Shown here: piece after piece, positions 20,758 through 32,885 of the stretch | How positions within the stretch are numbered: the first letter of the stretch is position 1 | How the letters are laid out: every line of letters begins with the position of its first letter | The notes under the pieces: model-generated | What the model was told of the DNA's origin: nothing | The model's input: the letters and a program-made list of their open reading frames with translations, nothing else | Databases searched by the model: none | NCBI RefSeq assembly: GCF_029407905.1 | Contig: NC_073634.1 | Coordinates: 28,595,501 to 28,659,500 of the forward strand | DNA length: 64,000 nucleotides | Source: Bubalus kerabau | Taxonomy: Eukaryota > Chordata > Mammalia > Artiodactyla > Bovidae | Direction: 5' to 3' | Position numbers and translations under genes: made by a program

Positions 20758-22555
20758 TTTTCCTTTTATAACCAAAGATGATAGATAACCAGGCTGATTT
20801 CTGAAAAAATTTAAAGCCCCAAATACAGTAATTCCAACTCTCAATCAAAGGAAATAAATGTTTTCTCCTCTTACTCTTACTTAACAGGGCTTTTTAAAGT
20901 CCTTCCCATCCAGGCAGGACCTGTGGTCCAGCTGGGACGGCAGGGCTGGAATCTGCATAGAGCTGGGGCAGCAGACAGGGCTGCGAGTGGGGCTGTGCTG
21001 ACTTCCTCGTCACCGTCCTCACAGCCAGCCTCGCCAGGCCAGCAGCTGACCCCTATTCCCACTTGGTTTTTGGCCTGGGTCAGCTTAGTTTTCTTCCAGT
21101 AGTTGGTAAACCGTCTTTGCACCAGGAGAGAGATAGTAAACTGGACTGAGGAGAGAGGGATGGTGGGGAAAGGGGAAGGAAGGGACTCGAAGGATTAATG
21201 AGCTGATTTCCATTAAGGCTTTGACATCTTGGAATGAAAAGCGGACTGTAAGAGCAGAAGCCCAGTCCTCTACTCCGGCCATGCTGCCAGCTGGCCATTC
21301 ATCACCAAAAATTCCCCAACAAATCCATGGCTGTTGCTTAATCACCTCATATAAATCTCTATTAATCTTGCAAAGTCAAAACACAAATATATGACAAAAG
21401 TCTTTATGTACCCTCGATTTTGTGGTCAAAATGTTAAAAAATGGAACTGATCATCCAATGGTTCCAATGAACTTTTTTTTTAAACCTCCTTTTGGGGAAT
21501 AAATAAATGACCTCCTTACTAATGTTTTAGTGTCTATTAGACTGAATAAACTCAAGCTAAATGATCAAATAAACTGAAGAAGAAAAAGCTGTTGGTGCTA
21601 AAATTTGAACCGACTTTTTTTTTTCTTTGCAATAACAGCGATGTTTCAAGCTAAACTCAAACAGAAAATCCTTAGCAGGCACAAAGGAACATTTACTATT
21701 CCTCTTTCGTAAATTGCTGGGGACATAAAAAGGCCTCTTCAGCAGTGAAATTTGGAATACTTTGTATTATAACATCTTTCAGGGAAAAGCATATGAGAAT
21801 ATAAGTCAGGGGCTGGCTTTAAGAAGGGCCCACCCGGACCCAGAAGTGGCTCGTCTAAGCACGGAACTCCCAGTGCAGACAAACAGCTCTTAGGACAACA
21901 CTCTCAGAAGACCTCAAGGACAGGGCAGGCATGTGGCAGGCTGAGGCTTCATCACTCATACCCGATTCTATACTTTCCTATTTAGGAAATTCAAAGTTAT
22001 CCTGCCAGTGACATGCATAATCCAGAAAAACTGACACATGGGTTTGGGATATATTGTGTTCTGGCCATGTGTTTTCCTCTCAAACTCTATTCTAGGCTCT
22101 GAACACATCCTGATTAATATGGTAAAAGTGTGCTGTAGAGTAAGAGGAAGCCTGGTGTTACAGACCACCCACAGAGTGTAAAGTTCACACTTGGATAATA
22201 AAGAGTTGACTGTACTGGAAACATAAAAGTGGCTTTCCTAGACTCTGGGCAAGGAAGTTGGAAACCCAGCGAATTCCAGTGATTCATGTCTTTGTTTTCT
22301 AGGCTGGAAAATCATGGAGGAAAATCAGAGAAGGGGAGGGAGAAGGATAATGAAAAGATTAGATTAGGAAACTGCAACAGGAACCACAGGGAAGGCCGAG
22401 AGGATTTTTCTAGCTGAAGAGGAGGCTGGTGGCAGCTTTGTCATCCATCCTCAGGCACTGTGCAACATGAAGGTCCATTCAGATGGCTGGCCTGTTACTC
22501 CATCTCCTCCTTCCAAGAAGGAACTGACTCAGGAAGCCAGCAGATGATGAATTTC
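20758..22555. other. Long unique block
   Basis: About 1.8 kb without recognised repeats. The left part (20880-21330) is GC-richer with 72-86-codon minus-strand frames. The right part (21350-21760) is AT-rich with many TAAT and AATAAA-like words. I see no gene signal. Confidence 0.4.
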
Positions 22556-22752
22556 TTTTTTTTTTTTTTTTTTCCTGTCTTCAACTTTTTATTATAGAAG
22601 TTTTAAAGAATATACAAAAGTAGAGAGAATAACATGATGAAGTCACATAGACCCATGACCAGACTTTAACAATTATCAAAGTATGTCTGCTCTTCTTAAT
22701 CCTCTCTCCTCCCTCAAGTTGTATTAAAGCAAGTATCAGACATCATAAAGAT
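22556..22752 (-). mobile_element. L1M/L1ME 3' UTR, reverse orientation
   Basis: A T-run at 22556-22574 is followed by caactttttattatagaagt, ttttaaagaatatacaaaag, gtagagagaataacatgatg and a terminal caagtatcagacatcat. This is the antisense of the L1ME-type 3' UTR. Confidence 0.7.
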
Positions 22753-23239
22753 GATGAATTTCTATGAGATTCATCAAGGGGCAGCAAACTAAGGGGGGCA
22801 GAATGTCCTTCTGTACAGAACTTGAAGAATAGGAGATTCAGATTTTGTCTTGGGGCAGTCCTTGCTGGAAGCAGAGGTTTCTATAGGATGATTTCCCTGA
22901 CTTCCTGATCCCCAGGAATAACAGCTACGAGGACCAGGCCCACTAATTGGTAAGCAGAGAACATGAATATGATCACAGTTCCTGTTCTCTCAGAAAAGAT
23001 ATCTTGGGACCTTGTCTAAAAGCCACACAGAGGCAAATGATACTACGCTTAAGGGAGCAGTTTTTGGAGAGGAAACAAAAATTGGACTAAAAATGAGAGG
23101 CTCACCATTAACCATCCCTATATTGGCATTTCAGATACTAGAGAATTTCCCATCAATAACCCTGGTCAAAGCTATAGTTGCTTAGAAAACATACAGCCTC
23201 ACATCTCCACTCATTGAGAAATTCTTCATTAGATCCCTT
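22753..23239. other. Unique sequence, nothing recognised
   Basis: No repeat or coding signal recognised. Confidence 0.45.
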
Positions 23240-23241
23240 TC

Positions 23242-23420
23242 TTTCTTTCTTTTTTAAATATATTATTCATGTATTTGGCTGCACTGGGTCTTAGTTGTCG
23301 CACTCGGGGTCTTTGATCTTCACTGTGGAATGTGGGATCTCGTCCCCTGGCCAGGGATAGAACCTGGGTCCCCTGCGTTGGGAGTGTGGAGTCTTAGCCA
23401 CTGGACCACCAGGGAAGTCC
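23242..23420 (-). mobile_element. CHR-type tRNA SINE, reverse orientation
   Basis: Contains ggctgcactgggtcttagtt, tgtggaatgtgggatctcgt and the complemented head cactggaccaccagggaagt. Short flanking ccctttc words (23235-23241 and about 23427-23433) may be the target-site duplication. Confidence 0.9.
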
Positions 23421-23434
23421 TTGGGCCCCTTTCA

Positions 23435-23885
23435 CCTAAAGGTCTCCTTTAGGACTCTGCACTGTGTGGCTTCCATGTATTTCCTCAGTCCCATTTTCTG
23501 CCACACATCCCTTACACTTTAGGTTTCAGAAGAGCTAACTTCTGTGTAGTTCTCCACACTTATCAAGGCATTCCACACTGCTATGTCTTTACCTATGACA
23601 TTCCCTGAGCTTGGAATACCCCTCATCTGTCGTGACCACTTGGCAAAATTCTTAACTCTTGAAGGCATGCTGCCCACCACCCACTAGGCTACTCCTATAC
23701 CTACTATATACTTTTGTTACCACGCTTTCCATATTCAATGAAAATAATTTATTTACACATCTTTCTTACCTGCTGGATGGGGCTCCTTGAAGCCAAGGCT
23801 AGTTCCTTCTATATCTTTGCATCCCTACAGCTCCTAACAATGAGGTTATTATGTAGTCTATGCTCAACGAGACTTTGCTGAATTC
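23435..23885 (+). mobile_element. L2 LINE 3' end
   Basis: Clear L2 order: ctatgacattccctgagctt, gaccacttggcaaaattctt, gggctccttgaagccaaggc, tgcatccctacagctcctaa, and an end near ctatgctcaacgagactttg. Confidence 0.75.
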
Positions 23886-25295
23886 CACTGATTTGTGGGT
23901 CTCACATTAGCCATTGTTTGCCTCACCATGTAAGGTGGGGAGCCCAAGGAAAGTGAACAACAGCACATTTTTTGAAAAATAAAAAAGAGGCTGCTATGTT
24001 AGACAACCAAGATACTAATCATTAATCAAAGGCAACATACTACAGCATGGAATGTGGTAGGCTGTGGGCCTCTGCTGGACTCCTTTCTCCTGGAATCACA
24101 GAGCATGCACACGGGGGTGGCAAATCCTCGCAGTAACACTGTCCAACCAATATCAGGTTCTGAGACACAGATATCGAACACGGTGTTACACAGAGGCCTT
24201 CCTGTATATTCGAGAAAATTGAGAAATTCTTCTTACTCCATCTTTCACACAGAAAATGCTTTAAGTTTCAGAATAAACTAATGATGGCAAGGATGAAAAA
24301 AAAAAAATGTATCTAACCTCCTTTGCCTGGCTTATTCAAGCTCCTCCACTACATACCTAAAATGGCAACTTGTATCTTTTTCTTATTCAGCCCCTCTGGG
24401 CCCCTCTGCGAGGGCTTAAGTCTTACACAAGTCTCTCATCTCTGAGTTGCCATGGTGTCCGGTAGTCTGTATCACATGATTCAGTCAATTGCTGCCTTTC
24501 ATTGCTAGGTTCTCTAACACAGGACTGGGCACATAGCAGATATTCAAAAAACCAAACTGGTAGACAGATAAAAAGCCATAGTACATGCCCCCCCAGTCAC
24601 CCAGCAGTTTTAGAAAAATTGTCAAGAAAATATTTTTCTTTCTTTACCACAACCCAAAGTTTGAAAAAGATATATAACTCCAGTAAGTTTAGAAAACTCA
24701 TGCCAGTGACTTCTAAAACTCCCACAACCAGGAACAGCATTTCTCCAGTGTATTCCTAACCCCCGATAACTCCATGCTCATGTGGGGCTTTAACATACCT
24801 CTTGGCCAGCCAGAGCTTGGCTTTGGTACAAACAGCGACGTCAGCCAGTTCCTGCTGAAAGTATGTATTCATTCTGTATTTGGAGTCTGAGAAGGCTTGT
24901 AACAAATGAAAAACCTAAACCAAAAAAAAAAAAAGAGAGAGAAAAAGCAATATCCTGCTGTGAAAATATATTTTTCCTAAATGTCCAGTTCTTCCCTTTT
25001 AGGTTTCCTCAAAATATTCCCCTCAAAGAAAACAGACACCTGCAAAATGTGGCTCTGGTCTCTTTGCAGGAAAAGCATGTTGATCTTGGAAGGACGCAGC
25101 AAGTGGTAAAAACCTTATGTCTTTCATCTGTACCTGTGCTCTGAGTTCCTTACCAAGTCTAGAAAAAGATGACTATTCTGTGACCAGTCATTAGATGCAA
25201 GAGTTTATTACTTATAAACAGCCTAAAAATTTATTTTAGCAAAGAAATACAAACATCTTTATCTTAGCAGTCTCATGAAAAAAAAAAAAAGTACT
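23886..25295. other. Mostly unique block
   Basis: A short A-run lies at 24297-24307. The region 24380-24560 ends with acaggactgggcacatagca, which suggests another L2/MIR tail at low confidence. Frames of 75-93 codons (24054, 24502, 24863, plus strand) have no domain. Confidence 0.4.
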
Positions 25296-25616
25296 TAAAA
25301 AAATTATTTCTGCATTTATTTATTTTGGGCTGTGCTAGGTCTTCGCTACTTTGCACAGGCTTTTTCTCTAGTTGCGGAGGGTGGGGGTTACTCTCCAGTT
25401 CCAGTGCATGGGCTTCCCATTGCGGTGGCTTCTCCTGTTGCAGAGCAGAGGCTTTAGGGTACCTGGGCTCAGTAGTTGCGACTCCCTGCCTCTAGAGCAC
25501 AGGCTCAAGGGTGCACAGGCTTGGTTGCTCCACGGATCCTCCTAGATCAGGGATCAAACCCGTGTCTCCTGCACTGGCAGGCAGGTTCTTATCTCCTGAG
25601 CCACCAGGGAAGCCCC
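25296..25616 (-). mobile_element. CHR-2 SINE, near full length, reverse
   Basis: About 320 bp. The tail attatttctgcatttattta is followed by ttgggctgtgctaggtcttc, the internal ctcagtagttgcgactccct and agagcacaggctcaagggtg, and the complemented head (agccaccagggaagcccc). One of three long CHR-2 copies here. Confidence 0.93.
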
Positions 25617-27172
25617 TCAAACAGTATTTTTTAAAGTCAAAATCTTACTATACAGGAAAAAATCAACTGTCTGTGAGTCTAATCTGGTTTGGGGTTTATC
25701 AGAATGGGCTTGGCTGAAGAAGCAGGCTGTAATGATGCCTGCCTTCGCAAATACTGGATAGTGATGCTTGTAAACTACTGAGATTTTTTAGATCTTTTCT
25801 AAGATGTCAGGAGCTGAGGCAGCAGTGCAGAACCCTGCTTTCTTACTCTTCCATGACATTATACATTAGAACTAAGCAGAGCAAGACAAATCCTGTTGTC
25901 TCTCTCTAGCTGCCTATATTTAGAACGAAGGCCACAATTCCAGCAAGGCCATGGCACAGGCCATGTGTGTGTGTACTGGTTTGTGTCCATATGTATGCCT
26001 TGGGTTCATTCAGTCATGACACTAACAAGGCCTCGGTGAGAAGTACTAACCTGCAGCAGAGAACAAAAGTGGATGAGGGCATAAACGAGATCCATAGACC
26101 TTAACTAGTGTCAAGGGAAAAGACATGTCAGAGAAATCCTTCAGCTCCTTTATCAAGGGGAGGAGGAGGGTGGAGCAAAGCAAGCACAGATAAACACATC
26201 AAGAACTTGGGAAGCCTATTTTAATAATCAGAGTGTTTTCTCTTTCTGTTGTATCCTTTACCAGGGCTGCAGATGATTCTTTCTAAACGGCAGGATTCCA
26301 CTTTTTCTTCTCTTTCTCTCCTGTCAATGAAGGGCATAACTTTGCGAGTTAAATATGGAAAGGAAGTAATGAGAAAAAGCAAAAGGTCAAGATAAGAGAT
26401 CCAGAGCCATCAGACCCTAAATGGGGTCTGAGCAGGCAGGTTTTCCTGGGTCAGAGATCTGCAATTTCCAAAAACAAATATATTCTGTGCGAGCACCTCT
26501 GGTTTAGAGTCAGTTTTGATTATTTTATTGTGTGGAACTGCTATTAAATTTTTTTTTCCCTAAATAGGAGAAGGCACACAAGTCCCAGTGTGGAGCCTGA
26601 AAATGCTTTCTCTAATAATGGATCTGTTATTTCAGAAGCAACAGATCAAATATCACTACTTCACCACACCCCCATGGGGACCCATACCGCCCGTCGTGAA
26701 GTCTGGAGCAGTGGTTCTGGCTGGGGCTTCTGTTCTTATGTGGTGACTGCCAGAGTGAAAAAAAATCACCTCCCTCTGCCCGAATCCCCACCATCCTGAG
26801 AGAGTTGGCAAAGCCACTGGGCCTTGCGTTACTTTTCTCCACAGCTGCACAGAACCAACCACCGGGGCTTTTCATGGTGTCACAGGACTGTAATTAATCA
26901 GCAGACACCAGCAAAATACATGACTTTGGAATTTACTTATAAAGAAAGCTGTGAGATTTTTCAAACGCCTCTCATTTAGAAGCAATCACTTCAAAAATAA
27001 CTCCTGATGGATGTTTAAACTTCGTCCTATATTTGCTCACCTTACTTGGCAAAAACAAGGCTGTTTTTGAAACGGTTGGTAGCTCTGGTTTATGAAAACC
27101 AGCCTATGAGCCCATCAATTCTGTCACCTCGGGCACAAACCAGACAACAATTGTGATCCTGGTTATTCACCA
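25617..27172. other. Long unique block
   Basis: About 1.55 kb without recognised repeats. Overlapping 68-82-codon frames near 26590-26875 on both strands carry no domain. Confidence 0.4.
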
Positions 27173-27252
27173 GGAACGGAGTGCAGTCTATTTACATGGG
27201 ACCAATGGTGGGGAACGGAGTGCGGTCTATTTACATATGGGACCAATGGTGG
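27173..27252. repeat. Two-copy tandem duplication (39 and 41 bp)
   Basis: Unit 1 (27173-27211) and unit 2 (27212-27252) share ggaacggagtgc, tctatttaca and gggaccaatggtgg. Unit 2 differs by one substitution and an added AT. Each unit carries a CCAAT word. Confidence 0.9.
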
Positions 27253-27299
27253 GGGAGGGTAGACTTAGAAGAACCTTGGTGGAAATATACACGCAGGAG

Positions 27300-27405
27300 A
27301 AACGGAGCAATATATGTGATAGACAGGGTCAGAGGAGACAAGGAAAATGGGGACAGGGGAGGAGGGGGAGAGAAGACAGAGGGCGGCGAAAGCAGAAAAA
27401 GAGGC
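27300..27405. repeat. Polypurine low-complexity tract
   Basis: Strongly purine-biased, with ggggacaggggaggaggggg near 27350. It has three long G runs, one short of a canonical quadruplex. Confidence 0.7.
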
Positions 27406-27521
27406 TTGTAAGCCATGTCTGAAACAGATTACGGTGCTTGAGAAAAAGTTTTCTTTAAAGATAATTAATGAAAATGTTTGAATATATGACTACCTTCCTA
27501 TCACATGAAGACTGCTGGGTT

Positions 27522-27638
27522 TGAGACTTCCCTGCTGGTCCAATGGTTGAGATTCCATGCCTCCAATGCAGGGGCTGAGGGTTCAATCCCTGGCCAGAGA
27601 ACTAAGATCCCACACTATGTGCGGCATAGCCAAAAAAA
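27522..27638 (+). mobile_element. CHR-type tRNA SINE, short form
   Basis: Head gacttccctgctggtccaat, B box gggttcaatccctggccaga, and an end with ggcatagccaaaaaaaa. The flanks agactgctgggtt (27509-27521) and agagtgctggctt (27639-27651) form a 13-bp target-site duplication with two differences. Confidence 0.92.
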
Positions 27639-27651
27639 AGAGTGCTGGCTT

Positions 27652-28507
27652 AATTCTCTCAAGGAAAATGAGGCCATCCTTTGCATCAAGTCCAGAAGTG
27701 AGGCCAGACTTCTGGAACTCTGGTCCAAGGTCAGGTCTGGGAGTTCCAGGAAGCTCCAGTAAGGATCATTTGTCCATCAGCTCTGCAAGGATGGCAGAGG
27801 TGAGGCAGCTCCTCCCCCCAACTCCCTTTCTGACATTCTGGTCCAGAGGAACTTCTGAGCAAACTGCGTGGCCAAGTCCAGGCCTGGGATAATTAGTAAA
27901 CTGCACTAAACCAAACACAGAGAAACCCAAGCTGCCAGACCCGGATGACGACTAACTGGACCCACAGGAGAACCCTGAGGAGTTCAGTGTCACTTTAGGT
28001 GTCCCAAGGTGGCAACGGGATTCCAACATACAGTCCAAAAACATTTATTAAACAACTATTATGACCAGGCGCTATCCTAGGGGCTGCGGCCGAGAACACA
28101 CAGAATCCCTGCTTTCCTGCAGCTTCCATTCCAGTCGTGGATAAACAAAAATATCAGTCGTTTCCCAGACTCTGCCTGGTTGGGATTTATAACCTGCACA
28201 ATGGCCTCGCCATCGCTCCGCTCTTCCACGTGACCTTCGAGCCTCCACCACAAGCATTTGCTGAGCTGATGCTGATGTTTGGTGCCTCCTCCTCTAGTAT
28301 CTCTGCCTTTAGGACACACACCCATGGGTTTGGTGAGCTGCTGGTGGCGCCAACCCCAAGTTAGGAGCAGAGTCACAGAGCTGGATAATGCACACTCCTT
28401 ACTCCATGGATTCCTAACCTAGTGGATTGCTAACCCAGTGGGGAAATCAGGGAGGCTGGATCAATGATCAGAATGCAACCCTGTTGAAGCGGGTGAGACA
28501 GACTTCG
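27652..28507. other. Unique block
   Basis: No repeats recognised. Overlapping frames (111 codons at 27557, 99 at 28077 minus) have no domain. Composition is moderately GC-rich between 28080 and 28370. Confidence 0.4.
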
Positions 28508-28738
28508 GAGCCAAGTGGACTTTGGTGGAAACCTAGTTTCTAGCTGTAGGGCTTTGGGTCACTTGTTTACCCCACAGTAAAGAGTATAATATTATCTATA
28601 ATATAATGAGTATAATATTATTTGTAATACAAAGAGTACAATAATATCTATCTGGTAGAACTACAGAAAGATTTCAAAGAACATATATAGATAAATAGAT
28701 AGTACTTGGCACATGTTAGGCACCTGATCAAAACGCTA
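28508..28738 (+). mobile_element. MIR SINE expanded by AT-rich repeats
   Basis: The MIR 5' and core parts (tagctgtagggctttgggtc, acttgtttaccccacagtaa) are followed by two to three imperfect copies of a gagtataatattat unit (28580-28650). The MIR 3' end follows (agtacttggcacatgttagg). The internal tandem growth is unusual for MIR. Confidence 0.6.
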
Positions 28739-28954
28739 GTTCTCTTTTTCCATCTCTTCCCTCCCTTCTAGCCCTCGTTCCAAAAATAAACAGAGAAGGC
28801 TTTGCAGGAAGAATGATACCCATATGTGGCCTTGAAAAGAATCTTGCCAGAATTGGGAGGAAGAATACACAAGCAGAGGAAACTGAATTATTAAAAAGTG
28901 TTAAAGAGTATTAAACTATTGGTATTGCCAACAAAAAAATGAACATTAAGATAA

Positions 28955-29100
28955 ACTATGGGTTTTAATTAATTTTTAATTTAATTTAAATTAAATACAT
29001 ATAAAATAATAAATAAATATACTTTATAATGCAAAATAATAAAATAAATGAAAAGTAGTTTATTTTATTAACTAATTAATTTAGTTAATAATGATGTATC
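28955..29100. repeat. AT-rich low-complexity region
   Basis: Almost entirely A/T, with repeated TTAA, AATAAA and TTAATTTA words. It is a possible matrix-attachment or DNA-unwinding type sequence by composition only. Confidence 0.8.
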
Positions 29101-30000
29101 AATATGGGTTCTGTAATTGTAATAAACATACCACTCTAATGCATGTTACTAATAACAGGAGAAAACTGGGGAGAGAGGACGGGGAAGAGAGGAATAACGT
29201 GGGAACTATTTGTACTCATGGTTTCTGAAAATCCAAAATTGTTCTACAAAAACCCCATTCAGTAAAAGAAAAATATTGGGACTGCTCAGGGGACAGCAAA
29301 TAGTTGCATGTAACAAGAGCGGAGCCAGGATGTGTGCAGGGTGGTGGGAGACACAGCTGAAGAGAGGGGTCAGGTTAGACGGGGAAGGATCTCAAAGGCA
29401 GAATCAAGGGATGTGTGCTCTGTTCTGGAGACAGCAAAGACCTCTTCAGAGATCAGATCTCCAATTCGAAAAGGAAAGGCCAGGGACAGTGAGGAGGCTG
29501 GGTCAGAAGGGGTCGGGTGAGGGAGACTGTTGCCATCTAGACAAAAGGTGGTGGGGCTTGAAACCAGAGCCTGTAAACCAAGAACAGACTGTGGACCAAA
29601 AGTGGCTGCAGATGTTTTATTTGGCCTACACGGTATTTTGAAATCGCCATTGTGTGAACTGGGAGATTTCACATCAAAATCAACCTGATGTCGAAACTCT
29701 TTGGAAAAATGAGAAGATCCGACAATTTTGTGACACCCCTACTTCATGCCAATCTAAATGATGGCAGCAGCAGAACGCAGAGGGAAGGATGTAGCTGAGA
29801 GACGTCTTGGAGGCAGGAGAAGCAGGACCTGGCAGTTGCTGAAGACCCAGCATTGAAGGTCAGGAAAGAGACCTTCCCCCAGGGCAGCTGGGGATGGAGG
29901 GCCAGGCTTCAAGACCAGGATCATGAGAATAGGTGGCAGGACTGGGAATGAAGGATGGGGAGTTAATGAGTTGGATCAGGAATATCCATGTGACGCTTGT
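29101..30000. other. Unique block
   Basis: No clear repeat. A 143-codon plus-strand frame (29210-29641) overlaps a 100-codon minus-strand frame, and neither has a domain. The part 29530-29700 has a vague DNA-transposon look that I could not assign. Confidence 0.4.
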
Positions 30001-30097
30001 TAGGGTAATTTATCTTGCAAACCAGGAATTCTTTTGAGAGTGAAAAAGAGCTCTATTAATAATCATACTGGGACAGACTGAGACAGTTGGTAACCTC
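30001..30097 (+). mobile_element. Old DNA-transposon relic, copy B
   Basis: Similar to 1591-1690. Shared blocks include ttgcaaaccaggaattcttt against ttgtgcaaacctggacacttt-type sequence, and ctattaataatcatactggg. The start tagggtaa and the end ttggtaacc resemble decayed inverted termini. Confidence 0.45.
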
Positions 30098-30152
30098 CAG
30101 CCATGGCAGACCCCTTGGAGAAAGATTAGAGTGGACGTAGGGATGTCTCCAG

Positions 30153-30176
30153 CACACACACACACACACACACACA
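30153..30176. repeat. (CA)n microsatellite
   Basis: Twelve uninterrupted CA units. Confidence 0.93.
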
Positions 30177-31687
30177 AAACCCAAAAACAAAAACAGGAGA
30201 AGGCTTTATTGACTTAAGATAGTTGTCAGAAGGAGACAAATGCATACAGAAAGCGACCAAGTACGAACCAGCATCCTCACCCCCGACTCTCACAGGCCTG
30301 GGCCGCCCAGAGATGAGGCGGTTACACCTGCTCTGAGGAGGAGTGGTCAGGAAGCAGCTCCTGGACCTAAGACTTCTTGCCCCTGAGATGCAAGCCTTAA
30401 TGAAACTCTGGGAGAATCTGAGACGAGTTTGGAGAACAGTCAGCCTCTGCCCACCCTCATCCCATGCTAAACACAGAGAGACTGAGGGGCGCCCCCAAAC
30501 ATCTTGGTAAAGCATGGGGTCCATTTTCGCGGCTTTGAATCTCAAAAGTGACTCCACAGAGCAAATGGAATGCTCTTTGAATACATGCCACAGGCCTAAA
30601 GAGAGTCGTGAGTCAGACTCCTGGAAGAACTTGCGCTGCACCAGTGAAATACGTCTGGTTTATGCTATTGGACTAAAATAGTGACTTGTGTTAGACAAGA
30701 TCAAGATGATATATGGCTGTTTGGGAATGCAACGCTAAGATGGCTTTTCCTCTCCACCAAGCATGGCTTCTAGGCAATTTCCCCCCTTATAAGATCAACA
30801 GCAGCTGAGTTCCAGAAACCAGCAGGATTCAGCAGTAACAGGACCAGGTTTAGGCAGGCCGTGAAAAAGGACAACTCAGAAGAGAAAAGGGATGTTCATT
30901 TCATAGGTCAGATATAAATGAGGTGAAGGTATCCTTATCAGGAACAATCCTGCTGAAGATCCACAAATCTATCCCCCTTTGCAGCTGTATTTATTTCCTT
31001 AAAAACAAAAGCCTGGTCTTCTTGGACAGCACGCAGACTGGGGGCGAACACTTCTGCCCCTATCACATTCAGCCCCAAGTATAAAATTCCTGTATCTGCT
31101 ACTCTGCCTCCTGGCTTTCTCCCCACGCTGCTCCAACCCCCACAGCAAAGTTAGAGCCACATTTTTCCAAGCTCAGTGTTTACACAGGATTTTATTTCGG
31201 CTGGTAAAACATCTGTATTTTTTCAAGGACTTAAATAAATGATCTATGCCGGGAATGTACAGTATAGGGTGATGTCAGGCCCCCTTTTCTTTTCGACTCA
31301 CTGGGCAGAACAGGCAAACATTGTTTCAGCCTGTAGCTGGGAATGTGAATATTTATCCTGTCGACTTAATTCATACAAACAGAACGAAAGGCAGGCAGGC
31401 AGAAGTATTTTATGGCTTTAAGTCAGACTGAAAGGAGGTTGGGGGAGAAGGGGGATGGCTGAAGAAGGAATCTAAACTTTCTAATTCACAGAAACATGCC
31501 TAATCATAGAACTGCTGGGAAACGGATACAGCAAAAATTATTTAAAAGGCAGATTGTGTTTATTTGCATGCATGTGTGTGTTTGGGAGGGGGAGGTGAAG
31601 TTGGGAAAGTGAGAGAGAGAAGAGTTCTCTAACTTCTCTGCCGATTCCAATCATTACAATGTGTTTGAGGATTTAATTTTCTGCTCT
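30177..31687. other. Long unique block
   Basis: About 1.5 kb without recognised repeats. A minus-strand frame of 171 codons (30126-30641), the second-longest here, enters this block and overlaps the CA tract, which supplies a run of alternating Cys/Val. No domain was recognised. The region 31160-31420 has low repetitiveness. Confidence 0.4.
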
Positions 31688-31741
31688 AGGCATATTAATC
31701 TTATTCTTAACTAGAGGCATATTAATCTTATTCATAACTAG
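31688..31741. repeat. Exact-length tandem duplication, 2 x 27 bp
   Basis: Two adjacent 27-bp units starting aggcatattaatcttattc, with one mismatch between them (ttcttaac against ttcataac). A recent local slippage or duplication is likely. Confidence 0.93.
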
Positions 31742-32349
31742 ACCACAGGCTTCTGACTCCCACAGCACAGAGCACAGCGCTTCCTGGGTCCATGTACCTA
31801 CCTGCCTGTGTCATCTGTACAGACAGCTCCACATACTCTTCTTTGTTACCTGCCCTGGAGGGTCACTGGGTGGACTGGAGGCGTGACCCTTGGATGCTGG
31901 TCATCCAGAACAGGCTTAGTGGGCATGTGCCACCCACGGCTACTTACTGATCTAACCTTAGGCTGGAGGGCAGGTCCAGGAAGCATTTCAAGTGGTTACT
32001 CCCCCAAACCACAACCTATTTATCAGACGAGGACAGATCCTTAGAAAGGTCTGGGTGAATTCCCAAAAGGTGACACTTGGCTGTGTTGCGTTGTTGCTGC
32101 CAGGAAAAGGATGCTAATTACAAAGCGTCATTACTTCCTAGCTGACTCTGGCTTGGGAAGCAGGCCATGAATATCTCTAAGGATTAAAATGTACACAAAC
32201 AAAGTCTGTGGGGACCTAGAAATTCACTTTGTGTCTCAAATGCATGCCTTCTCCTCTAGTAACACTCCTACTGTTTCAGTTCAGGAACCAAAAGATCTTA
32301 CACCTAGATGATGCAAACGACTTAAACGACTGGTCTCTGTCTCCAAAAT
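31742..32349. other. Unique sequence, nothing recognised
   Basis: No repeat or coding signal recognised. Confidence 0.45.
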
Positions 32350-32885
32350 TCATTTTACACATGGCTGCCGAGAATTCTTAAAAGCCAAGCCCTGATTGCA
32401 CCACTCCCAAATTCAAAATCCTTCAATGATTTCCAGTGTCCTAAAATAATCTTCCGGGCACCGAAGGCTCAACTTGTCTTTCTAGTTTCCCCTCCAATTT
32501 CCTCCACTTCATGACCTATTCTGTGGCTGTGAGTGATGATTTCCCATTCCTGACAATGCTTTTCCAGCTAGGAACTTCCTTCCATTTCTCCCCACAACCT
32601 CTTCAGCTCTGCCTACTGAAATTCATTCATGCTGTAAGACCCAGCTTATATACTACCTCCTCCATAGAGCCTTGCTCAGCTTTTATCACCACCTCCTATC
32701 CCCATCCTAAGACTTTCCTCCTCAGTGCCCAATGACTCATTTCATTTGATTTCTTCTTTTAACTTTTTAAACTCTGTCATCATGGTTATCAATCCATAAT
32801 TTCCCTTTCCTGGAGCATGGCTCACTGAAGGAAAGGACTGCATCTTGTTCTTCGTAGTCTCTGGACTCCAGGAATATACAGCTTT
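32350..32885 (+). mobile_element. L2 LINE 3' region
   Basis: One of the longest L2 relics here: tgattgcaccactcccaaat, ccttcaatgatttccagtgt, ctgtaagacccagcttatat, cctcctccatagagccttgc, gaaggaaaggactgcatctt. These follow the L2 order closely, and the frame is decayed. Confidence 0.82.

Noticed and set aside
27350..27372. G-quadruplex in the purine tract
   Set aside because: Only three G runs of three or more occur within the allowed loop lengths.
29210..29641. 143-codon plus-strand open frame
   Set aside because: Overlaps a 100-codon antiparallel frame, has no domain, and lies in unique sequence without promoter or splice context.
30126..30641. 171-codon minus-strand open frame
   Set aside because: It reads through a CA microsatellite giving alternating Cys/Val, has no recognisable domain or splice signals, and the remainder is low-information. 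More likely chance.
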